From Acidobacteriota bacterium (GTDB taxonomy: Bacteria; Acidobacteriota; Blastocatellia; Pyrinomonadales; Pyrinomonadaceae), in assembly GCA_019239425.1 (NCBI GenBank), contig JAFAZX010000057.1, positions 1 to 64,000 of the forward strand: a stretch of DNA of 64,000 nucleotides, in the 5' to 3' direction. Position numbers and translations under genes: made by a program. The first letter of the stretch is position 1. Each line of letters opens with the position of its first letter. A model generated the notes under the pieces. The model was given only the letters and a program-made list of their open reading frames with translations, had not been told where the DNA came from and did not search any database. Below are positions 44,498 through 64,000 of the stretch, in pieces.

Positions 44498-44508
44498 GTT
44501 GTCAGGCG
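44498..44508 (-). other. attC-like half site
   Basis: The minus strand reads CGCCTGACAAC here, matching the left end of the site at 42640-42732 (GCGCCTGACAAC) exactly over 11 nt. It also contains the TGA stop of the gene remnant upstream. No matching GTTAGGC end was found in 44356-44497, a stretch where I see no gene, so the site is partial or diverged. Confidence 0.4.
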
Positions 44509-44640
44509 TCTGCCGACGCGCTCATGACTTTGTTGATGAAGGTGTCTACCCAACGCGACTTTATGGCGGCGTACTCAGTCTTGTCGGCGGCGACTTTCGC
44601 CAACCCCTGCTTATAGTCGTCGTACTCGCGGGCCGGCGAT
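44502..44640 (-). pseudogene. 3' remnant of an unknown cassette gene
   Basis: The minus strand has a 41-codon open tail 'EYDDYKQGLAKVAADKTEYA'...'WVDTFINKVMSASADA' ending in TGA inside the attC-like half site. Its start is not in the window as an intact frame; it overlaps the end of the phosphatase gene in another frame. The residue composition looks coding. It may be a truncated cassette gene or the true C-terminus of the phosphatase displaced by a frameshift. Confidence 0.4.
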
Positions 44641-45117
44641 GAGGCGGGCGACCCAGCTCCGCTGCTCCGGCGTGTCCGGCACGGGGCAGCCCCGCGCGGC
44701 CTCGATCCGCCGGAACGCCTCTTCGACGGGGACGCCGCCGAGCGCCAACACGCAGGCCGCGACCAGCGCGGAGCGCCCGACGCCCTGGCGGCAATGTATC
44801 ACCACGCTCCCACCCGACCGTAGAAGTTTTGAGAGGCCGCCGGCGAACTCTACCGCCTGCCGGCCCGACGGCGGGACGCCCCTGTCGGGGATGGGAAAGG
44901 AGAGGAACGAAATCCCTTCGGCCTCGCACAAGCCTCGCTCCGCGGCGAGGTCGAGCTCCTCGACCTCCGAGTCTTCGAGCAGCGAGACGACCGCGCCCAC
45001 GCCGGAGGACTTGAGCGAGAGGATTTCGTCTCCGAGCCAATCGCCGCCGCGGGGCCGGGGCATGATGCCCAGCCGCCCGGCTTCGAGCCCGCCGATCCAG
45101 TGAACCTTTACCTGCAC
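44611..45117 (-). CDS. dual-specificity / tyrosine protein phosphatase
   Basis: A 168-aa cytoplasmic phosphatase. The GTG start at 45117 has GGAG just upstream. The signature 'VIHCRQGVGRSALV' gives the CX5R loop with Cys109 and Arg115, and the general-acid Asp is probably Asp78 in 'FPIPDRG'. The N-terminus ('VHWIGGLEAGRLGIMPRPRG') is typical of bacterial DSP-like proteins. It lies 21 nt after the serine-hydrolase gene, so it is the probable last gene of the NRPS operon; whether it acts on protein or small-molecule phosphate is not shown. The C-terminus may be altered by a frameshift (see adjacent remnant). Confidence 0.8.
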   Translation of the reverse strand: MQVKVHWIGGLEAGRLGIMPRPRGGDWLGDEILSLKSSGVGAVVSLLEDSEVEELDLAAERGLCEAEGISFLSFPIPDRGVPPSGRQAVEFAGGLSKLLRSGGSVVIHCRQGVGRSALVAACVLALGGVPVEEAFRRIEAARGCPVPDTPEQRSWVARLIAGPRVRRL

Positions 45118-45138
45118 CTTACTCCGCGGAGGGCGCGC

Positions 45139-46671
45139 TCAGTACTTCGGGCGGCTCCCCCTGATGCTCTTCTGCTCTGCCCGGCCGGAGACCTTCGGGC
45201 GCGGGGGGACTTTGATGATCTTCCGGCGCTCGTCGAGGATGTAGCGGAAGGCGTCGAAGCCGTAGAGCCCTTCGATGAAAAACTCGCCGCTGACATTCTC
45301 GCCCACCGGGACGAGCTTGAACTTGTCGAACGTCGACGAGTATTTCAGGAACAGCGCGTCCCGGCCGTCTGACTCGGGTTCGGGTTCGAGCGTCACGTCG
45401 TAAGCTTCGCCGTTCTCGTCCGTGTAACGCTTGGCGTAGCGGGCCAGTTCCTTCTTGCCCACGTTCGGCGTCTGGGGCTTGTCCATCACGTCTTCGAGGT
45501 AGTAGGTGGCGACCTTCGCCGTCATGAAGGTGGGCATCAGGTGCGCGACGTTCGAGAGGACGACGACGGTGACCTTCTGGTCGGGGAAGCGCATGATCAT
45601 CGTCTTGAAGCCGCCCCAAGACCCGCTGTGCCAACGGCTGTTGAGTCCACGGGCCTTGCCGATGAACCAGCCGAAGCCGTAACTCACGCCGGTTCTGTCC
45701 GTCTCCTGCGCCTGCGCGAGCGCCTTCTGGAACGTCTCGGGCGTGACGGGAAGCCCGCCGCCCGCGCCGCCCGGCGCGGCGGACGAGAGTTCGTCGATGG
45801 CCTGAACCCACTTGCCCATGTCCGCCAGGTTCGACTGGATGCTGCCGTCGCCGTAGATGCGGTCGAGCGGCGTGTAGTCGATCTCGTTGAAGCTGCTCCA
45901 GCCGCGGTCGTAGCCGAGGGCCGCGTCCTGCGGGGGCTTCCTCGACCGGCTGTAGACGAAAGTGTCGTTCATCCCGAGCGGCTCGAAGATGCGCTCGCGC
46001 ATGAAGGCCGGGTAGCTCTTCCCCGAGACCTCCTCGATGATCTTCGCCAGCAGGACGTAGCCGGAGTTGCTGTAGGTGTAGCGCAGGTCGGGCGCGAAGG
46101 CGAACTCGTACTGCTCGGTCAGCATCTTCAGCACGTCATCGACCGTAGGCTCGAACCTGCCGCGGTCGGCCCTGACGGAGCGCGGGTAGTGCTTGTCGAT
46201 GAGGTTGGCGGAGGTGAACACGTCCTCGTAGTCGGGGAGGCCGGAGCGGTGGTTGAGCAGGTGGAGGATGGTCGCCTCCTGCGCCTCCGGCGCGCGGAAC
46301 TTGAAGTACTTGCTGAGCGTGTCGGTGTATTTGAGCTTCCCTTTCTGCTCAAGCAGCATGACGGCCATCGCGGTGAACTGCTTCGAGACCGAGGCCAGCT
46401 CGAAGACCGTCTGCGGCCCGATCTCCGGGCCTCTCTCCGGGCCGTCGACCTTTATTAAGCCGTAGCCTTTCTCGTGCAGCACTTTCCCGTCCCGCATGAC
46501 AAGGACGGCCGCGCCCGGCGTCTTGTAGTCGCCCCCCCAGTCCTTGAAGAGATTCTCTATCTTCGCGGCGGGGCCTTCGCCGCTCGGAGGCGCCGAGAGG
46601 ACTTCCCCCGCGCGCTTGGTGTACTTCGTGGGGCGCGCGGGTGCGCCCTTCCTACCGCTCTTCTGCGTCAT
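45139..46671 (-). CDS. beta-lactamase-fold serine hydrolase, candidate stand-alone NRPS releasing enzyme
   Basis: A 510-aa serine hydrolase of the beta-lactamase/penicillin-binding fold. The SxxK motif is Ser94-Lys97 in 'ELASVSKQFTAM', the second motif is 'YTYSNSGYVLLAK' (Tyr-Ser-Asn) and the third is HSG-type in 'RWHSGSWGGFKT'. Residues about 30-400 form this domain; the C-terminal 110 residues are a beta domain ('LFLKYSSTFDKFKLV'). There is no signal peptide, which is unusual for this group and consistent with work in the cytoplasm. The ATG is 1 nt after the NRPS stop with GGAGG inside the NRPS end, so translation is coupled. PBP-type thioesterases such as SurE have this fold; peptidase or esterase activity is the alternative. 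Confidence 0.75.
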   Translation of the reverse strand: MTQKSGRKGAPARPTKYTKRAGEVLSAPPSGEGPAAKIENLFKDWGGDYKTPGAAVLVMRDGKVLHEKGYGLIKVDGPERGPEIGPQTVFELASVSKQFTAMAVMLLEQKGKLKYTDTLSKYFKFRAPEAQEATILHLLNHRSGLPDYEDVFTSANLIDKHYPRSVRADRGRFEPTVDDVLKMLTEQYEFAFAPDLRYTYSNSGYVLLAKIIEEVSGKSYPAFMRERIFEPLGMNDTFVYSRSRKPPQDAALGYDRGWSSFNEIDYTPLDRIYGDGSIQSNLADMGKWVQAIDELSSAAPGGAGGGLPVTPETFQKALAQAQETDRTGVSYGFGWFIGKARGLNSRWHSGSWGGFKTMIMRFPDQKVTVVVLSNVAHLMPTFMTAKVATYYLEDVMDKPQTPNVGKKELARYAKRYTDENGEAYDVTLEPEPESDGRDALFLKYSSTFDKFKLVPVGENVSGEFFIEGLYGFDAFRYILDERRKIIKVPPRPKVSGRAEQKSIRGSRPKY

Positions 46672-46672
46672 C

Positions 46673-57886
<11,214 letters not shown>

Positions 57887-57968
57887 CTAGTTAGTTGTGC
57901 TCTCAGACTTGGTCGCTTGAGCAGGGAACAGCCTGAGCCGGGCGGGGACTCAGTAAATCGGAGATGAA

Positions 57969-57995
57969 TGTATAGGCGAAGGTGCGTCGTGTCAA
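57969..57995 (-). promoter_or_regulatory. candidate promoter of the NRPS operon
   Basis: On the minus strand a perfect TTGACA (57995-57990) is followed after 15 nt by TATACA (57974-57969), or after 17 nt by TACATT, giving a leader of about 75 nt. No clear ribosome site precedes the NRPS ATG; a TAG lies in frame directly before it. The rest of 57887-58321 shows no gene; it also serves as upstream region of the divergent kinase gene. Confidence 0.45.
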
Positions 57996-58321
57996 TGAAT
58001 AGTTAAGGCAGCGCTCGCCCCATTCAACTCGGCGGGCGGGCGCCGAGTATGCGGAAGGTTACCGTCCTCGCGGCTTTTACAACCGACACCGAAATAACTT
58101 AACATCGCGCGCAAGGCGGGGCAGTCACGCGCGGGGCCGAAGGGGCCGCGCGAGTCCTTGCGGTAGACGCCGCCGCCCCGCGCGACTTTCGCCCTGCGCG
58201 TCTTTTCTTTCGCCCGCGGGCCAGGCATCAAGCGGCCCGATTCACCCCGTGAGACAGCGGCTTAAGCTCCCGTTTCGGTAACGCGGTGTCCGTCCCGTCG
58301 AACCGCGCCCCTCTCACCAAC

Positions 58322-60925
58322 ATGGCACTGGCTTCCGGCACCCGTCTAGGGTCTTACGAGATCGTCGCCCCGCTCGGCGCGGGGGGGATGGGCGAGGTCT
58401 ACCGCGCCCTGGACGTGAGGCTCAAGCGCGAGGTGGCCGTGAAGATCATCCCGGTCTCGGAGGTCGACGAGGCGGGCCGCCTCGCGCGCTTCGAGCAGGA
58501 GGCGCGCGCCGCCGCCGTACTCAACCACCCGAACGTCATGGCCGTCTACGACGTGGGCACCTACGAGGGCCGCCCTTACGTCGTCTCGGAGTTGCTGGAG
58601 GGCGAGACGTTGCGCGGGCGTATGGCCGGCCAGCCCATCCCGCCGCGCAAGGCGGTCGCGTACGCGCTGCACGTCGCGCGCGGCCTGGCCGCGGCGCACG
58701 ACCGCGGCATCGTCCACCGCGACCTGAAGCCCGAGAACGTCTTCATCACCAGGGACGGCAGCGCGAAAATTCTCGACTTCGGTCTGGTCAAGCTGACGCA
58801 GCCGGCGGAGGGCGTCGAGGCCGCGAACGGGCTCTCGACCCTCACGCTCAACACGCAGCCCGGCGTCGTGGTGGGCACCGTCGGCTACATGTCGCCCGAG
58901 CAGGTGCGCTCGCTGCCGGTCGACCACCGTTCGGACATCTTCTCCTTCGGGGTCATCCTCTACGAGATGCTCTGGGGCGAGCGCGCCTTCCGCCGCGACT
59001 CCTCCGTCGAGACGCTCAACGCGATCCTGCACGACACGCCGAGCGGGCTGCTGGGCGCCGACTCGAAGGTGTCGCCCGGACTCGAACACATCGTGGGTCG
59101 CTGCCTGGAGAAGGAGCCTGACGCGCGCTTCCAGTCCACGCGCGACCTCGTCTTCAGCCTCGAAGAGATGTCGGAGCATTCGGGCTCGGGGCGGACGAAC
59201 GTGTTGCCGCCCCCCGCCCCGAGCAGGCGGAGGCTGTGGGCGGCGCTCGGCCTCGCGGCGCTCGTCGCGGCGCTCTGCGTCGGCGGCTTCGCGCTCGGGC
59301 GCTTGACGGCGCGCCACTCGCCGCCCGAGTACCGGCAACTGACTTTCAGGCGCGGGCTGGTAGACGACGCGCGGTTCTCGCCCGACGGGCAGATGGTCTA
59401 CTACAGCGCGGCGTGGGACGGGCGGCCGAGCCAGCTCTACTTCACGCGGCCGGGCTCGCCCGAGTCGAGTCCCGTCTCGCTGCCGGAGTCGGCGCGGCTG
59501 CTCTCGGTCTCTTCGACGGGTCAGCTCGCGGTGCTGCTCGCCCACGGCGGGACATACAGCGGCATGCTGGCGCAGATGCCCCTGACGGGCGGCACGCCGC
59601 GCGAGCTTTACGACAACGTCCAGTGGGCCGACTGGTCGCCGGACGGGACGCAGCTCGCCGCCGTGCGCGGCCTCGAACGGAAGACGCGCCTCGAGTACCC
59701 GCTGCGCAACGTGCTCTTCGAGACGGCCGGCTCCGTCATCTGCCCGCGCGTCTCGCCGCGCGGCGACGCGGTCGCCTTCATCCACCAGCCGCTCTACGGC
59801 GACAACGGCGGCGCCGTCATGATCGTCGACCGCGCGGGCCAGGTGCGCAACCTCTCGCAGAGCTGGCCCGACGTGATCGGGCTCGCGTGGTCGCCGCGCG
59901 GCGACGAGGTCTGGTTCACGGCGTCGGAGCGCGGGGCCAACCGCGCCATCTACGCCGCGGACATGTCGGGCCGCGTGCGCCTCGTCGAGCGCCTTCCCAG
60001 CAGGCTCACGCTGACCGACATCGCGCCCGACGGCCGCGTGCTCTTCACGCGCACGGGCTACGAGTGCGGGATGATGTGCCGCGCGCCGGGCTCGGCCGAG
60101 GAACGCAACCTCTACTGGCTCGACGGCTCCATCGCCACAGACCTTTCGGACGACGGCAAGACGCTGCTCTTCGTCGAGGCGCGCGAGGGCGCGTCGAAAG
60201 ACTACGCCGCGTACCTGCGCGGCACGGACGGCGCGCCCGCGGTGCTGTTGGGCGAAGGGTTCGCCACCGACCTCTCGCCGGACGGCAAGTGGGTGCTCGC
60301 GATCCCGGCCGCCCCGGTCGGCGTGCCCGCGCAGATCGACCTGCTGCCGACGGGCGTCGGCGAGCGCAGGCGGCTGACGAACGACTCCATCAACCACCTC
60401 CACGACTTCGAGTCCTACGTCAACCTCATCGGGGCGCGCTGGTTCCCCGACGGGCGGCGCATCCTCTTCACGGGCGAGGAGCAGGGGCACGGCCCGCGCT
60501 GCTACGTTCAGAGCCTGGACGGCGGCCCCGCGCGCGCCATCACGCCGGACGGCGTCTACTGCGTCCTGCTCTCGCCCGACGGCAAGTTCGCCGTCGGCGT
60601 CGGCCTCGACCAGAAGGGGCAGCTCTACCCCGTGGACGGCGGCCCGCCCGCCGCGGTCACGGGGCTCGAGCCGGGCGACGTCCCGACCCAGTGGGGTGTC
60701 GACGGCAACTCGCTCTACGTGCAGAGGTCGGTCGGCGGCGTCAACCGCGTCTACAAGCTCGACACGGCGACGGGGCGGAAGGTGCTCTGGAGGGAGTTCG
60801 CGCCCGCGGACGCGACCGGGATGATCTACTTCAACCCGCCCTTCGTCACGCCCGACGGCAGGTCGTACGCCTACTCTTACGCGCGCGGGCAGAACGATCT
60901 ATATCTTGTCGCCGGGCTGGAGTGA
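58322..60925 (+). CDS. membrane Ser/Thr protein kinase with WD40-like (PD40/TolB) beta-propeller
   Basis: An 867-aa receptor-type kinase. The ATG at 58322 opens 'MALASGTRLGSYEIVAPLG', the usual start of this acidobacterial family; a GTG at 58286 would add 12 residues. The kinase domain (about 10-270) is complete: 'GAGGMGEVY', Lys in 'VAVKII', 'HRDLKPENV', DFG and 'GYMSPEQ'. A Pro-rich linker and a membrane span (about 302-326, 'ALGLAALVAALCVGGFALG') follow, then an extracytoplasmic PD40-type propeller ('DDARFSPDGQMVYYSAAWDG', 'LSPDGKWVLAIP', 'ARWFPDGRRILFTGE'). It transmits an external signal to cytoplasmic targets by phosphorylation. The convergent FHA-bearing activator is a possible phospho-target. 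Confidence 0.92.
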   Translation: MALASGTRLGSYEIVAPLGAGGMGEVYRALDVRLKREVAVKIIPVSEVDEAGRLARFEQEARAAAVLNHPNVMAVYDVGTYEGRPYVVSELLEGETLRGRMAGQPIPPRKAVAYALHVARGLAAAHDRGIVHRDLKPENVFITRDGSAKILDFGLVKLTQPAEGVEAANGLSTLTLNTQPGVVVGTVGYMSPEQVRSLPVDHRSDIFSFGVILYEMLWGERAFRRDSSVETLNAILHDTPSGLLGADSKVSPGLEHIVGRCLEKEPDARFQSTRDLVFSLEEMSEHSGSGRTNVLPPPAPSRRRLWAALGLAALVAALCVGGFALGRLTARHSPPEYRQLTFRRGLVDDARFSPDGQMVYYSAAWDGRPSQLYFTRPGSPESSPVSLPESARLLSVSSTGQLAVLLAHGGTYSGMLAQMPLTGGTPRELYDNVQWADWSPDGTQLAAVRGLERKTRLEYPLRNVLFETAGSVICPRVSPRGDAVAFIHQPLYGDNGGAVMIVDRAGQVRNLSQSWPDVIGLAWSPRGDEVWFTASERGANRAIYAADMSGRVRLVERLPSRLTLTDIAPDGRVLFTRTGYECGMMCRAPGSAEERNLYWLDGSIATDLSDDGKTLLFVEAREGASKDYAAYLRGTDGAPAVLLGEGFATDLSPDGKWVLAIPAAPVGVPAQIDLLPTGVGERRRLTNDSINHLHDFESYVNLIGARWFPDGRRILFTGEEQGHGPRCYVQSLDGGPARAITPDGVYCVLLSPDGKFAVGVGLDQKGQLYPVDGGPPAAVTGLEPGDVPTQWGVDGNSLYVQRSVGGVNRVYKLDTATGRKVLWREFAPADATGMIYFNPPFVTPDGRSYAYSYARGQNDLYLVAGLE

Positions 60926-60935
60926 GCGCGGCCTT

Positions 60936-62807
<1,872 letters not shown>

Positions 62808-62898
62808 GAGGTTTACCGTCGCGGACTGAAGTTCGTGCGTCGTACGCGCGTAAGCATAAGTTAGAGTCCGCCCACCATCAACCGCCGCCGCACCCCGC

Positions 62899-62940
62899 CC
62901 GCTATCAGGATGGATAGCGCGCTATCCATCCTGATAGCGG
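62899..62940. promoter_or_regulatory. perfect 42-bp palindrome with nested GCTATC-N6-GATAGC sites
   Basis: Positions 62899-62919 are the exact reverse complement of 62920-62940. Each half contains GCTATC-N6-GATAGC (62901-62918 and 62921-62938), itself a dyad, so the element is two operator-like dyads in mirror arrangement. It lies 92-133 bp upstream of the sigma-54 activator ATG. It has no U-tract and no gene ends nearby, which favours a protein-binding site (for example the activator's own enhancer) or a cruciform over a terminator. The rest of 62808-63331 shows no gene. Confidence 0.65.
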
Positions 62941-63209
62941 AAGCCGCCCACACGCCCCACGCTCGAACGCGCCGCCCGCCCGATTAATCCATAAAAACGG
63001 GGCCGCGAACGCCGCCCGACGTTGACGCCGCGGCTGGCACGCGAATGGCTCATGTCTCAAGCGCACGGGCATCTCCCCGAGCCGACACGACAAAGTGTGT
63101 AGACGCTCTGCCCAAACCCCAGCGCCCCTACGCTTCCCCCGGCTCACTCGGCGGGGAAGTCCCTCCGCACCGCGCGCCGCGGCTCCCCTTCAGCCGACGC
63201 GCAGGGCAC

Positions 63210-63245
63210 AGAGTCCCCGCGGCACCGACAAGCCGCGGGGACTCT
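63210..63245 (-). terminator. 14-bp hairpin, possible terminator of the last gene
   Basis: AGAGTCCCCGCGGC (63210-63223) pairs perfectly with GCCGCGGGGACTCT (63232-63245) around an 8-nt loop. It lies about 87 nt after the stop of the minus-strand secreted protein. There is no U-tract on that strand, so it may terminate poorly or protect the 3' end. Confidence 0.5.
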
Positions 63246-63331
63246 CCCTCCTCTCACCCCGACGTACGACGACCCAAGACCGACGAGGAGCAGAAGACCG
63301 GCCGTAGAGGGAGACCGCCCGGCACGGCATC

Positions 63332-63940
63332 TCACTTCATGGTGTCGAGGAGCGCGGCGAGGGATTTTTTTTGATAGTCGTTCAGCTTGAAAGTGTACTT
63401 GCCGCGTTTTGTATTCAGGCGCAGTTCGACCTTCCTGGCCTGGACGAGGCGCTCGACGATTTCCAGGGGGACTGTGGCGGAGACGTGTTGCGGGTTGGCG
63501 TTGTGGCCGTTCACTTCGACGCAGCACAACTCCCTGAGCGTTGTTTCTCCCTCCTGGAGTACCGCGCCGTCCGCCGTCAGGGAGAAGCTCGGGGCGGTCT
63601 TGTACTTGTCGAGAGGCATGAAGACGAACGCCACCGCCTGCGGCCGCGAAGGGGTTCGGGTCGGGTACGTATACGCGACGCTGTGCAGACTCACGTCCGG
63701 CGGGGGGTGGGTTGAGGACGGCACGAGCCTCCCCCGAAACTCGTCGCTCTGCGGGTCGATGAGAAGGGCGGAGGTCGTCGTCTCATTCTTCTCCGGGTCG
63801 AAGATTCTGGTGACCAGCGGCCGCTTCGAGACGACCTCATAGTTTTGAGCGGCGACGAGAAACCCGCCGGTGCCCAAACAGAGGAGCAGCGTCAGACACG
63901 CGAGTACGTGACGCACAGGTGTTTGGATTAAAAGACTCAT
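63332..63940 (-). CDS. secreted protein of unknown function
   Basis: A 202-aa exported protein (signal peptide about 10-31, ending 'FLVAAQ') with GAGG about 9 nt before the ATG. The mature part has 'RIFDPEKNETTTSALLIDP', 'SVAYTYPTRTPSRPQAVAF', 'LRELCCVEVNGHNANP' and 'TFKLNDYQKKSLAALLDT'. Strand-rich with a vicinal Cys pair; the end is a short helix. I recognise no family and the neighbours give no clue. Confidence 0.65.
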   Translation of the reverse strand: MSLLIQTPVRHVLACLTLLLCLGTGGFLVAAQNYEVVSKRPLVTRIFDPEKNETTTSALLIDPQSDEFRGRLVPSSTHPPPDVSLHSVAYTYPTRTPSRPQAVAFVFMPLDKYKTAPSFSLTADGAVLQEGETTLRELCCVEVNGHNANPQHVSATVPLEIVERLVQARKVELRLNTKRGKYTFKLNDYQKKSLAALLDTMK

Positions 63941-64000
63941 GCCCGAACCTCGTTACATGAAAGCCGTCGTGTCGGCGGCCGGGTGAGGCCGCTGTCAGGT

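Noticed and set aside
38706..44508. A complete integron with integrase
   Set aside because: No tyrosine-recombinase motifs occur in any frame of this window, so only an integrase-less cassette cluster can be proposed.
62905..63147. An 80-codon minus-strand frame in the region upstream of the sigma-54 activator
   Set aside because: Its coding sense would run through the perfect palindrome; no ribosome site and no recognisable protein features.

Overview
The window looks like a GC-rich chromosome segment from an Acidobacteriota member, plausibly Blastocatellia. I infer this from gene content: an Oar-type TonB-dependent receptor with a carboxypeptidase-like N-domain, a Ser/Thr kinase fused to a beta-propeller, a TPR-CHAT protein beside an ECF-like sigma factor, many secreted glycoside hydrolases and an inverted 'CACAGAGACACAGAGGCAC' repeat. 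No 16S or tRNA gene is visible to confirm it.

1-13.7 kb is a glucuronoxylan/uronate utilisation locus. Minus-strand genes encode an Oar-like outer-membrane transporter, a GH35-type beta-galactosidase-like enzyme, a GH67 alpha-glucuronidase, a glucarate-dehydratase-like enolase and a UxaC-like isomerase cut by the window edge. A ROK regulator is divergent from the transporter, and an 18-bp inverted repeat overlaps the transporter's -35 box. A two-esterase fusion (CE7-like plus SGNH) follows. 13.8-23.4 kb holds a secreted WD40 protein, a P-loop kinase, a 34-aa membrane peptide gene with a self-sequestering leader, a GH78 rhamnosidase, a Tat-exported dienelactone hydrolase, an amidohydrolase and two DUF4252-like proteins.

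23.5-30.5 kb encodes four related secreted beta-rich, pilin-like proteins, a PapD-like chaperone and a beta-barrel protein with stalk-like and SdrD-B-like domains: a candidate unconventional chaperone/barrel secretion or pilus system. 31.2-38.6 kb is a plus-strand set: sigma factor, membrane TPR-CHAT protease split by a frameshift at a nine-T run, zinc-ribbon membrane protein, unknown protein and membrane-anchored trypsin-like protease.

38.7-44.6 kb carries short, mostly unknown minus-strand genes with two attC-like sites and a half site and no integrase, so it resembles a fragment of an integron cassette array (CALIN). 44.6-57.9 kb is an NRPS operon: a 3,737-aa synthetase (C-A-T-E-C-A-T-C-A-T) without a thioesterase, a cytoplasmic beta-lactamase-fold hydrolase abutting it that may release the product, and a dual-specificity phosphatase. 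58.3-64 kb holds a kinase/beta-propeller receptor, a convergent FHA-GAF sigma-54 activator with a perfect 42-bp palindrome upstream, and a secreted unknown.

Coordinates come from hand reading. Family calls rest on motifs, not on database searches.
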